Of a stretch of DNA of 64,000 bases, positions 25,695 to 35,156 are shown piece by piece. The notes under the pieces were generated by a model that saw only the letters and a list, made by a program, of their open reading frames with translations, was not told the DNA's origin and searched no databases. The translations under genes were made by a program, and so were the position numbers. Source of the DNA: Fibrobacter sp. UWP2 (GTDB lineage: Bacteria > Fibrobacterota > Fibrobacteria > Fibrobacterales > Fibrobacteraceae). The stretch spans positions 1 to 64,000 of the forward strand of contig NZ_FQYM01000016.1 in the NCBI RefSeq assembly GCF_900141705.1, written 5' to 3'. Position 1 is the first letter of the stretch; the number at the start of each line of letters is the position of its first letter.

Positions 25695-27661
25695 ACGTGA
25701 ACCGCCGCCGCGTAGTGCTCCTTCATGTAGGCCAATGCGTCTTCAGGATTCAGGGGCTTGCTAAAGTAGAATCCCTGGATCTGGCGACAGCCTTCCCTGC
25801 GCAAGAATTCCAGCTGCTCCGCTGTCTCCACGCCCTCGGCAATGAGGTCTAGGTTCATGGTCTTCGCGATGCTGATGACCATGCGGGCAAAGGAGGCGTC
25901 CTCCTCGTCGTCGGCAACATGGTCTACAAAAGACTTATCCATCTTGAGCGTATGAATCGGGTAGCGCTTGAGGTACGAGAGGCTGCTGTAGCCCGTGCCA
26001 AAGTCGTCGATCGAAATCTGGAGACCCATGTTCGAGAGCGCCCGCATGATGTCAATCGTCTTCTCGACTTCGCACATGGCAGTATATTCCGTGATTTCGA
26101 GTTTTAAGTTCTTGGGGTTCAAATGGGTCTCGGCAAGCACATGGCGCACATCCTCGACCATATTGTCGAGGGCGAACTGCTTCGCGCTGAAGTTCACTGC
26201 CACCTTGATGTTCTCGTAGCCCATGTCGACCCATTTTTTGGTCTGCTCGCAAGCCATCTTGAGGATTAACGCCCCCATCGGCACAATGAGGCCAGTTTCC
26301 TCGGCAATCGGGATGAACTCCGCCGGCGAGACAATGCCCTGCTCGGTATTGTTCCAGCGCACCAGCGCCTCGAATCCCACAATCGTATTGCCGGCCTCGA
26401 TGTCAATAATCGGCTGGTACATCAGAACAAACTCTTTTGCCTGGATGGCGCGGCGAATCTCGTACTCGAGCTTGTAGAGCTTCATCGCCTTTTCGCGGAT
26501 GCCACCCGTAAAGAACTGGATTCCGCCATGGTCGCCGTTCTTTTTGAGGTCGCGCAAAATGGCGTTTGCATTCGCCATGATGTCTTCCACGCAGTCCACG
26601 TCGCGGTTCACCACCACCGACATCGAGACCGTGATGTAGAGCTCGCGGCCCTCCAGCTGGATTGGCATTTTCACGTTGTTGTGGAGCCTGCGCACAATAG
26701 GCATCAGGTCTTCGCTGGAGTCGGCACCCTGGATGTTGTGCAAAATGACGGCGAACACATCGGGTCCAATGCGCGCCACGCAATCGCCGTCGCGGCAACT
26801 GCTTTTGATGCGGTCGGAGACAATGCGCAGCACGTTGTCGCCAAAGTTCGTGGAGTAGGAGTCGTTGATAGCGCCAAAACTGTCGATATCCAGGAGGGCA
26901 ACGGCAAACGTGTAGTCCGGGCGCTTTGCCGACATTTCAACGTCAATCTTTAACTTTTCAAGGAAAAACTTGCGGTTGTAAACGCCGGTCAGGGCGTCCT
27001 GGTAGGCGTAATAGTAGCTCTGGCGTTCCAGGGCGGCCTTGTCCTGCTTGGCGCCAATGGAACCGATCACGCGGATCGGGAGGCCATCTTCGTTGACCTG
27101 CGGACGACCGCTTACGGAGACTTCCTTCACGCCGTCGCCCTGCGAAATCAGGCGGAGCGACACCGTAAACGGGTGGTTCTCGCTCAAGGCATTCCCGATT
27201 TCGGTGCGGAAACTTTCCCAATCCGATTCCATCACGTGGCTTTTGAGAGCCTCAAAAGAATCGCCCAGCTTGTCGTAGTCTATCCCGAGAAGCTTGCTCA
27301 CGCGATTGGACCAGTACACTTTCCCCGTCGGCACGTCGAACGTCCAAAAACCGTCGCTCGAGACGTCCACCATCATCTGGAAAAGTTCGTCCTTCTCCAT
27401 CAGGTCCTTTTGGAGGTCGCGCACCGTATCATTGGCCACTTGGACAGGGATTTCCACGTCGTTGCGCATCTTTTTGGTGTTGCCGGAGGTGGGGAACTTG
27501 TAAAAAATGGAAATGTACGCCAAAAAGACTATGGCGACTGCATAGGGAATAAAGGTGTAAATGTGATCGAAACTCAGTATGCTGGGGATGAACGCCGCGA
27601 ACATAAAGCAAGCGAACAATAGAGCGAAACGTAGCACAGCGTGTTCGTCGAAAAGTCTCAT
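25691..27661 (-). CDS. Membrane PAS-GGDEF-EAL protein, probable cyclic di-GMP phosphodiesterase
   Basis: The protein has 656 residues: two hydrophobic segments in residues 1-55, a PAS domain at about 90-205, GGDEF at about 220-385 and EAL at about 395-650. The GGDEF site reads RIGPDVFAV instead of GGDEF, so cyclase activity is probably lost, although the LLDIDSFGAIND stretch remains. The EAL site looks complete: FEALVRW, VNFSAKQF, LEITEYT, IDDFGTGYSSLSYL, LKMDKSF and AEGVET. It is therefore likely to break down c-di-GMP at the membrane in response to a PAS signal. Confidence 0.9.
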   Translation of the reverse strand: MRLFDEHAVLRFALLFACFMFAAFIPSILSFDHIYTFIPYAVAIVFLAYISIFYKFPTSGNTKKMRNDVEIPVQVANDTVRDLQKDLMEKDELFQMMVDVSSDGFWTFDVPTGKVYWSNRVSKLLGIDYDKLGDSFEALKSHVMESDWESFRTEIGNALSENHPFTVSLRLISQGDGVKEVSVSGRPQVNEDGLPIRVIGSIGAKQDKAALERQSYYYAYQDALTGVYNRKFFLEKLKIDVEMSAKRPDYTFAVALLDIDSFGAINDSYSTNFGDNVLRIVSDRIKSSCRDGDCVARIGPDVFAVILHNIQGADSSEDLMPIVRRLHNNVKMPIQLEGRELYITVSMSVVVNRDVDCVEDIMANANAILRDLKKNGDHGGIQFFTGGIREKAMKLYKLEYEIRRAIQAKEFVLMYQPIIDIEAGNTIVGFEALVRWNNTEQGIVSPAEFIPIAEETGLIVPMGALILKMACEQTKKWVDMGYENIKVAVNFSAKQFALDNMVEDVRHVLAETHLNPKNLKLEITEYTAMCEVEKTIDIMRALSNMGLQISIDDFGTGYSSLSYLKRYPIHTLKMDKSFVDHVADDEEDASFARMVISIAKTMNLDLIAEGVETAEQLEFLRREGCRQIQGFYFSKPLNPEDALAYMKEHYAAAVHV

Positions 27662-27827
27662 ACAACTCCAGATATAATAACCTAAAGATAATTCAATAAT
27701 TCCAATTTGGTTTATTACAGTTTACAAAAGAATAAAAATGTAACAAATTCTTTACTCCAAGAAAAAGTATTCCTACTTGGACGATTGATTTTTGGGCCAA
27801 TTTTGTGAAAAAAGGCCCCCCTACGCC

Positions 27828-27866
27828 AAAAAAAAGCCCCCGGCTCTTGCGAGACCGAGGACTTTT
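27828..27866 (-). terminator. Strong terminator beyond the gdhA 3' repeat array
   Basis: On the minus strand an extended stem (about 13 bp with wobbles and one bulge) closes on a GCAA tetraloop and is followed by eight or more T residues. It lies downstream of gdhA and its repeat array, so the array is probably transcribed as the gdhA 3' region. The rest of 27662-27900 shows no gene. Confidence 0.7.
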
Positions 27867-27900
27867 TGATTCCAAAGCATTTAGCATTTGGGAAAGGAGG

Positions 27901-28193
27901 GTCTGTGAGCAAAAAGGGCGACCAGTATTAACTGGTCGTCCTTTGCGAGAGCGAGCGCAGACCGGAGAAGTAGTCCCCGAATCTAGCGCGAGCGGTCGTA
28001 TCCGTGAGCAACAAACGCCTCGTATTAACGAGGCGTGGTCGCGAGAGAATCCGCCTACCGGAGAATTCTCTCATGAATCTAGCGGATTCGGTCGTATCCG
28101 TGAGCAAAAAGCGACCGGTATTAACCGGTCGCGTTTGCGAGAGCGAGGGCCAGCCCTGTACTTGTTGTACAGATTCTAGCCCGAGCGGTCGTA
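27901..28193 (-). repeat. Array of three ~96-99 bp structured repeat units after the gdhA stop codon
   Basis: Read on the minus strand, each unit begins GACCG (GACCGCTCG in two of three) and ends GCTCAC(G/A)GA. Each contains a short variable hairpin, a CTCTCGC or CTCGCTCTCGC box, and a second hairpin with a constant TTAAT-type loop (ATTA on the plus strand). Second-hairpin cores: 27916-27941, 28015-28036 and 28111-28132. Stem bases differ between units but stay paired (CGACCAGT/ACTGGTCG, CGCCTCGT/ACGAGGCG, CGACCGGT/ACCGGTCG). The first unit starts about three bases after the gdhA TAA. The same family occurs at 37577-38060. Confidence 0.85.
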
Positions 28194-29546
<1,353 letters not shown>

Positions 29547-29574
29547 TTATTTCTCCATTGAGAGTTTTGATTAC

Positions 29575-29734
29575 GGCACCCTCTAAAAATTCATTTTCAA
29601 AAATTTGGCTGCAACACATCGTGCAGTTTCGTCACTCAAAGTGGTAAAGACTTCCAGTATTCACCACTTTTCGTTCCTGCCTGCACTCGGTTTCGCTCAA
29701 ATTTTCTTTATCAAAGCAATTTTTAGAGGTTGCC
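29575..29734 (-). promoter_or_regulatory. Structured 5' leader or MITE-like element upstream of gdhA
   Basis: Its ends are 17-base inverted repeats with one mismatch (29575-29591 and 29718-29734; GGCA(C/A)CCTCTAAAAATT). Inside are a perfect 8-bp hairpin (AAAGTGGT 29638-29645 with ACCACTTT 29663-29670) and a 5-bp hairpin (CTGCA 29609-29613 with TGCAG 29622-29626). As RNA it would be a long closing helix with inner branches, ending about 31 bases before the gdhA ATG. I cannot match it to a known riboswitch. It could instead be a small mobile element, although no target duplication is visible. Confidence 0.6.
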
Positions 29735-29812
29735 TTGGTTAATGTTTTTAACGTCTGTAAAGATAGCAAACGCCCCGCAGAAAACGTAAAAATAGGCCAA
29801 AAATCTTCAAAA

Positions 29813-29911
29813 ACTTACATTTTTGTAAGTTATTTTTTTTAAAGATTTTAAATTTGGAAAATTTCGTTAAAAAACAACGCCATACACAGTAAAAACTTAC
29901 AATTTTGTAAG
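29813..29911. promoter_or_regulatory. Pair of ACTTACA-N4-TGTAAGT inverted repeats
   Basis: One site is at 29813-29830 (perfect) and a second at 29895-29911 (last base differs), with starts 82 bp apart. They lie upstream of gdhA and just downstream of the patatin gene. They could be operators for a dimeric regulator. On the minus strand each is followed by a short T run, so weak tandem terminators for the patatin operon are an alternative. I see no gene elsewhere in 29735-29949. Confidence 0.45.
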
Positions 29912-29949
29912 CTATCTACAACAACGTATTTTTGTTTATAAAATTTTAC

Positions 29950-30795
29950 CTAAATTTCAAGGAAAGCCTTGAGATCGTCCATGCGGCGTGTCGCCATTTC
30001 CACGCCATGCTCGTAGGATTCATTCATCTTTTCGAGGTCCGTGTCGAACTGGTCGCAAAGGTCGATCAGGGGGCGCATTAAAAAAAGACGGCCCTTCTTC
30101 TCGAGCTCTTCCATCTGGAGGAACATCTTGTCGTATCGCTTGAGGCGCACCATGAGCGCACGGAAAAGGTCCGGATACTTGCGCTTGTACATCGGGTTGA
30201 GGATGGCGCGGTACTTGCGGAAATCGGTCACGTGTTCGCCCGGATAGTGCGTCGAGACCGCCACCACCTTGTCACACCCCTTCTCAAACGCGCGTTCAAA
30301 CGGAATGGGTACGGTAATGCAGCCGTCCGCATAATGCTTGCCGTCAAGCGGCACCATCGGGAAAATCATCGGGAGGGCGCAACTCGCGCTGACCAAATCC
30401 AACAGGCGCTTTTTGCTTTTTTTTTCGGACTTGAACTCCGCACGGCCCGTCTCGCAGCAAGTGAGGCCGATTTCGCACTCCACCTTGGAACCACTAAAGG
30501 CATCAAAGTCAAGGGGCATCTTGCCGTCAGCCGACAAATAGTTGAGCGCATGGAATTCCTTCTGGATGCCGATGTACTTGCTCGCCCACTTCTTGCCCTC
30601 CTGCAGGCGGGTAGGCATCACAATGAACCGCAGACGGCCCTGCTGCCGCGTAATGAAGTTGATGGCCGCGTGCGCACCGGCGGAGACGCCCGCCACGTAG
30701 TTAAAATTAATTCCCTCGTCGAGCCAGGTGTCCAAGACACCCGCGCTGAACATGGTCTGGCGGGAACCGCCTTCTAGGGCAAGGCCTATCTTCAC
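29950..30795 (-). CDS. Patatin-like phospholipase (RssA-type)
   Basis: The protein has 281 residues with no signal peptide. It has the patatin features: oxyanion loop ALEGGSRQTMFSAGVLD, nucleophile Ser in GVSAGAH (GxSxG), and the Asp of the dyad in HYADGCI. The C-terminal half is helical and basic. It should hydrolyse acyl chains from lipids or a thioester-like substrate. It overlaps the PlsC-like gene by four bases and is the last gene of the lipid cluster, so it may edit or release the cluster's product. Confidence 0.88.
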   Translation of the reverse strand: MKIGLALEGGSRQTMFSAGVLDTWLDEGINFNYVAGVSAGAHAAINFITRQQGRLRFIVMPTRLQEGKKWASKYIGIQKEFHALNYLSADGKMPLDFDAFSGSKVECEIGLTCCETGRAEFKSEKKSKKRLLDLVSASCALPMIFPMVPLDGKHYADGCITVPIPFERAFEKGCDKVVAVSTHYPGEHVTDFRKYRAILNPMYKRKYPDLFRALMVRLKRYDKMFLQMEELEKKGRLFLMRPLIDLCDQFDTDLEKMNESYEHGVEMATRRMDDLKAFLEI

Positions 30796-31538
30796 TTGGC
30801 CTCCGGTACGTTGGCTGGCTCTTGGACAATCTCGGGAGGAGTTTCGCCCGCGGGAGGGAGCACTACCCCATCACGGCCAAGCGCCTGTTGTTTGAGCGTC
30901 CACACCTTTTGGCGAAAATATTCGCTGCGTTCGGCCAAGTGCTTCGAGGAAGGCACTCCCTTCACACGTTCAATCTTTTCGAGGTCGCCCACGACTACTT
31001 TAGTGCGGTGGCCAAACTTGTAAATACCATCGATACCCACGCTCAGCACAGGGACACCCGTACTGCGGGCCAAAAACGCAAAACCAGTCTTGAACTCGTT
31101 CAACAGACCGTCGTAGCGGCACTTGCCCTCGGGGAAAATAATTACCGAGTTGCCCTTCTCCAGTTCGCGCTTGGCAATAAGCGCCCATTCCGTATCCATG
31201 GAAAACCGGTCGCAGGGAATCACGCAATCAGCGCGAGTCAGCGCCCAACTAAAATGCGGGTCCTCCACCTGGTCCTTGGCGACCACAATGCTATGGTTGT
31301 AAAAGAAAATGGCGAGCACCATGATGGGGTCAAGCATGCTCGTATGGTTCGCAATGATGATTGCGGGCGACTTGAGACGCGGGCTTTTTACATCGTCCGA
31401 ACTGTAGACGATTTTAGGGCGGTAGCACACGTACATGTAAGCACGCCCCGCATAGATAACCAACTTGACGAACAGCCGCATGAACCATTCAACAAGCGGG
31501 TTCCTTTTTTTAACACCATTAATCATTCTCGAGTTCAA
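30792..31538 (-). CDS. PlsC-like 1-acyl-glycerol-3-phosphate acyltransferase family protein
   Basis: The protein has 248 residues. The acyltransferase motifs are present: NHTSMLDPI (HxxxxD) near residue 77 and IIFPEGKCRYDG (FPEG) near residue 145. A hydrophobic segment near residues 16-40 would anchor it to the inner face of the membrane. The standard role is to add an acyl chain to lysophosphatidate. In this cluster it could transfer the product of the fused ketosynthase from ACP to a lipid head. It overlaps the patatin gene and ends the run from FabG. Confidence 0.86.
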   Translation of the reverse strand: MNSRMINGVKKRNPLVEWFMRLFVKLVIYAGRAYMYVCYRPKIVYSSDDVKSPRLKSPAIIIANHTSMLDPIMVLAIFFYNHSIVVAKDQVEDPHFSWALTRADCVIPCDRFSMDTEWALIAKRELEKGNSVIIFPEGKCRYDGLLNEFKTGFAFLARSTGVPVLSVGIDGIYKFGHRTKVVVGDLEKIERVKGVPSSKHLAERSEYFRQKVWTLKQQALGRDGVVLPPAGETPPEIVQEPANVPEAK

Positions 31539-31549
31539 TGGGGCTATAA

Positions 31550-32281
31550 CTACAGCGAGAGGCCTCCGTCCATCACGAACACCTGGCCGGTCACGTAGGC
31601 GAACTGGTCGGAGACCAGCGCCGACACGAGGTTCGCCACCTCGTCGGCAGAGCCAAAGCGCTTGAGCGGGACCTTCTCGATGTAGCCCTTGCGGGTCTCC
31701 TCGGGAATGGCATCTATCATCTCGGTGTTAATGAAACCGGGGGCGACCGCGTTTACACGGATCCCATAACCGCCAAGTTCCTTGGCGAGCGTCTGGGTGA
31801 GCGAGTTCACGGCTCCCTTAGTGGCGCTGTAAACGGCCTGCCCTGCGAGTGCGAACTTCGAAGAGACGGAGGACATGTTCACAATGACGCCGGACTTTTG
31901 CTTGAACATCTTGAGCGCGACCTGCTGGGCGCAGTAGAAGTAGCCCTTCACGTTCAGGTCGAAGCACTTGTCAAGCGTATCGGGGCTCATCATCAAAAGG
32001 TATTCGTCGCGCACAATGCCCGCGTTGTTCACAAGCACGTCGATACGGCCGTAAGCCTTGTAGACGTCGCGAACCATTTGCTTCACTTGGGCAAGTTCCG
32101 AGACGTTGGCCTTGTAAATCATGCCATCACCGCCCTCGGCCTTGATCTGGTCCAAGGTATTTTGGGCGGCCTCGTCGGAGCTGGAATAGTTCACAACGAC
32201 CGTGTAGCCGTCGCGGGCCAAACGCAATGCGCAAGCTTTCCCGATCCCCTTGGAAGAACCCGTAACAATTGCAACTTTCAT
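31550..32281 (-). CDS. fabG: 3-oxoacyl-ACP reductase (FabG family SDR)
   Basis: The protein has 243 residues. It has the Rossmann motif TGSSKGIG, the NNAG motif and the catalytic Ser/Tyr/Lys set (MSSVSS and YSATK). The C-terminal FVMDGGLSL is typical of FabG. It reduces 3-oxoacyl-ACP to 3-hydroxyacyl-ACP with NADPH. It lies between the ketosynthase fusion and the acyltransferase on the same strand, which supports a dedicated role in that pathway. Confidence 0.93.
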   Translation of the reverse strand: MKVAIVTGSSKGIGKACALRLARDGYTVVVNYSSSDEAAQNTLDQIKAEGGDGMIYKANVSELAQVKQMVRDVYKAYGRIDVLVNNAGIVRDEYLLMMSPDTLDKCFDLNVKGYFYCAQQVALKMFKQKSGVIVNMSSVSSKFALAGQAVYSATKGAVNSLTQTLAKELGGYGIRVNAVAPGFINTEMIDAIPEETRKGYIEKVPLKRFGSADEVANLVSALVSDQFAYVTGQVFVMDGGLSL

Positions 32282-32299
32282 TCGAACCTCCTATTTACT

Positions 32300-34693
32300 T
32301 TACTTGCCCAAGACCACGGCGCTGTAGGAGCCGCCCGTGGCAAAGGCCGTCACCAAAATCTTTTTGAAGCCTCCCGTAGGAACGGACTTTTTGGTCACAG
32401 CAGCGCCGTCCACAAAGTACGCGTCGTTTTGCGGGAGTTCGCCCGAGAGCATCAGGGCAGCCTCCGAAGCGGCGAGCGTCGCCGAAGCGGCACGCCCCTC
32501 GCCCACGCGTTCCTTCACCTGGAACAGCGGAAGGTCCTTGAGCTTGTCGCCAAACACGCGGGCGTAAGATTCCTTTTCAATGTCGTCAACGACCTTGAGA
32601 CCGTTGGCAAAACCGCACACGGCGTCAATCTCGTCGATGGAAACGCCAGCGTCGTTGAGGGCCGAGCTTATCGCGTTGTCGAGTGCTTCGCCGCTACCCG
32701 CGACCTTACCGAACTTCACATTCTTGCGGCCGTTGCCGTAGCCGATCGCATAGCAATAGACCTTGGCGCCGCGGGCACGGGCATAGTCCTCGGTCTCGAG
32801 GATAACCGACACGGAGCCGTCGCCCACCACAAAGCCCTCGGAACCGGAGTACGGGGCCACAGGCTCGCTTGCAGCGACACCCAGCTTTTGGCAGAGCTCG
32901 GTAATGATGGGGATGTTCTCGTCGGTGCCGGTCGCCATCATCGCCTCCTCCTGCCCGTCGTGAATGACGTTCATGGAGTAGCCGATGCTGTCGAGGCCGG
33001 AGTTCGGGCCAGTCGTGATGGTCACGCCGTAACCCTTGATGCCACTCAAAATGGAAAGGTAGCCCCCCGCGGCGTTGTAAACGGTGTGCGGGAACTTGAA
33101 CGCACTGCCCTTGGCGTTGCCGCCCTCGGCAATGAGTTCCTCAAAATCGTACGTGGCACCGAGGCCGCCTTCGCTGGTCCCCACAATGATGCCGATCTGC
33201 TTGGCGTTATCTTCGGTGACGGTAAAGTTCGCGTCCCTGAGGGCACGCATGCCCGAGACCGTCTGGAGCTGGCCCAAGTTGTCGAGTTTGCGGTAAAACG
33301 CCATCTTGATACCGAGTTCCTTGTAGTCCACGTCGGTCACCGCCGAGGTGATGGAACCCGAGGCAGGCTTGGCACCGTTCTTCACGGCTTCCAAATAGGC
33401 CTGCTTGCTGTTGCCCACCGGGCTCACAATGCCGATGCCCGTAACGGCAATCTTTTTGTTTTTCGCGACCTGGCTCTGCACGTCGCCCGGCTGCTTGGAG
33501 AACACGATGCTCGCGTTGGTGCCGCCAAAGGCAACGTTGTTGCTCATCACGCAGTTGAGTTCCTTGGCCTTGGGCTTGTTCTGCACATAGTCCATCTCGC
33601 CGACCTTCGCCTTGAGGGCCGCGGAATCCTCCTCGCTGTAATGGAGCGTCGGGAGCACCGTGTTGGTCGTGAGCGCCTTGATGCTAAAGACGGCCTCGAT
33701 CGCACCGGCGGCACCCAGGCAGTGGCCCGTCATCACCTTGGTCGAACTCACGCTCAAGGTGGGGTTCTCTTCGCCAAAGAACTGGTTGAAGGCGTTGATC
33801 TCGGCATTGTCGTTTTTACCGGTACCCGTGCCGTGGGCATTGAGGTAGCCGATGTCGGACCTTTTGATGCCGGAGTTCTTGACGGCGCGATCCATGGCCT
33901 CGATGAGGCAGACACCGTCTTCGCGCGGGGCCGTAATGTGGTGGGCGTCGCTCGTGACGCCTGCACCAAGCACCTCGCAATAGGTGCGGGCGCCGCGCTT
34001 TTGCGCATGTTCAAAGGATTCCACAATCACGACGCCGGCACCTTCGCCAAGCGTAATGCCGTTGCAGTGGTTAAACGGAGAACACCCGTTCTCGTCGAGA
34101 GCATGGAGCGAAAGAAAACCCGAATACGGGACCGAGGCAAAAGAATCCGCGCCGCCAGCGATGACCACGTCGGCCTTGCCCGCACGAATCAAGTCGCAAG
34201 CCAAGGCAATCGAAATGGTGCCCGCAGCGCAGGCGTTGCCCACGTTGGTCACAATGCCGCCCGCATGAACGCTCTCGGCCACCTGCGAAGCGATGGCGGC
34301 AATGGGCATTTGTGGGATATCGACGGGATTTTTGCCGTGACGATGGTAGTTTTCAATACTGAGGACACCACCCACACAGCTTCCGATAATGACACTCACG
34401 CGCTGGTCGTCAGAAAAATCCGAGAGACCCGCATCATGCATAGCCTCGAGAGCGGCCTTGATGCAGAGTTTGGAGGCGCGGTCCTTGCCTTGTGCGCCCT
34501 CGACCTCGTCCAGCGTGTCGCAATGGACTTCGGCTGCCAAGTCGGCATAGCAATCCTTGGTGTCGAGCGATGTCGTTTTATGGATGCCCGAAACAGAATC
34601 CAGGGCGTTTTTCCAAGTCTCTTCTACATTGTTCCCAACGGCGCAAATGACACCCAATCCCGAAACCACACATCGGCAATCATTCGAAGTCAT
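32300..34693 (-). CDS. Tandem ketosynthase: active KS fused to a degenerate KS (chain-length-factor-like)
   Basis: The protein has 797 residues. Domain 1 (about 5-400) is an intact beta-ketoacyl-ACP synthase with Cys155 (NACAAG), His287 (NAHGTGT) and His324 (KVMTGHCLGAAGA). Domain 2 (about 412-795) has the same fold, but the expected active-site Cys is replaced (TGPNSG, Pro563 by alignment) and the two His motifs are lost. This resembles the KS plus chain-length-factor pair of type II polyketide and aryl-polyene systems, here as one protein. It is followed by FabG and preceded by its own ACP, but no dehydratase or enoyl reductase is in the cluster. The product is unknown. Confidence 0.88.
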   Translation of the reverse strand: MTSNDCRCVVSGLGVICAVGNNVEETWKNALDSVSGIHKTTSLDTKDCYADLAAEVHCDTLDEVEGAQGKDRASKLCIKAALEAMHDAGLSDFSDDQRVSVIIGSCVGGVLSIENYHRHGKNPVDIPQMPIAAIASQVAESVHAGGIVTNVGNACAAGTISIALACDLIRAGKADVVIAGGADSFASVPYSGFLSLHALDENGCSPFNHCNGITLGEGAGVVIVESFEHAQKRGARTYCEVLGAGVTSDAHHITAPREDGVCLIEAMDRAVKNSGIKRSDIGYLNAHGTGTGKNDNAEINAFNQFFGEENPTLSVSSTKVMTGHCLGAAGAIEAVFSIKALTTNTVLPTLHYSEEDSAALKAKVGEMDYVQNKPKAKELNCVMSNNVAFGGTNASIVFSKQPGDVQSQVAKNKKIAVTGIGIVSPVGNSKQAYLEAVKNGAKPASGSITSAVTDVDYKELGIKMAFYRKLDNLGQLQTVSGMRALRDANFTVTEDNAKQIGIIVGTSEGGLGATYDFEELIAEGGNAKGSAFKFPHTVYNAAGGYLSILSGIKGYGVTITTGPNSGLDSIGYSMNVIHDGQEEAMMATGTDENIPIITELCQKLGVAASEPVAPYSGSEGFVVGDGSVSVILETEDYARARGAKVYCYAIGYGNGRKNVKFGKVAGSGEALDNAISSALNDAGVSIDEIDAVCGFANGLKVVDDIEKESYARVFGDKLKDLPLFQVKERVGEGRAASATLAASEAALMLSGELPQNDAYFVDGAAVTKKSVPTGGFKKILVTAFATGGSYSAVVLGK

Positions 34694-34712
34694 TGAAAAT
34701 CCTTAACGAGAA

Positions 34713-34958
34713 TTAACCCTGGTTGCTTTTGATATAGGCAGCAATGGTATCGATGCTCTGGAAATGCTCCTTGCCAACACCGGTCATGGAAACACCGAAG
34801 GCGTCATCGACAAAAGAAATGATTTCCAAGGAGTCGACGGAATCAAGTCCGATTTCTTCGCCAAAAAGCGGCGTGTCAAAGTTCAGCATAGAACCGTCAA
34901 CACCCAGATCGGACATGAAAAATTCCTTGAGTTTTGTTTTGATTTCTTCGTTGTTCAT
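34713..34958 (-). CDS. Acyl carrier protein
   Basis: The protein has 81 residues. The phosphopantetheine attachment Ser40 sits in GLDSVDSLEI. It is strongly acidic and helical, the usual ACP size. It starts the minus-strand lipid cluster, 19 bases before the tandem ketosynthase, and is divergent from fabD across a 198-bp A/T-rich spacer that should hold promoters for both directions. Confidence 0.93.
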   Translation of the reverse strand: MNNEEIKTKLKEFFMSDLGVDGSMLNFDTPLFGEEIGLDSVDSLEIISFVDDAFGVSMTGVGKEHFQSIDTIAAYIKSNQG

Positions 34959-35156
34959 TGAGTTTTCCTTTTTTTAATATTTCAAACAAAAGATAGTAAA
35001 ATTATGGGATTTTTTTGAAAAATTGCAGAAAAACGGATGAAAAAGCAAATTATTAGGATTAACGGAGAAAAAAACACAAAAAAATATGATAAAATGAATT
35101 TTTCTACGGACCAAATGCACTCCTAGTTGTAAATTAAAGTTTCTATATTTCCGCCC

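Noticed and set aside
27901-28193. CRISPR array
   Set aside because: The repeats are long and hairpin-rich, spacing segments are not unique sequences of equal length, and no cas genes are present.
31898-34696. Plus-strand frame of 932 codons
   Set aside because: It is antisense to the tandem ketosynthase and FabG genes, which have complete active sites; its protein is rich in His, Arg and Val as expected of a shadow frame.
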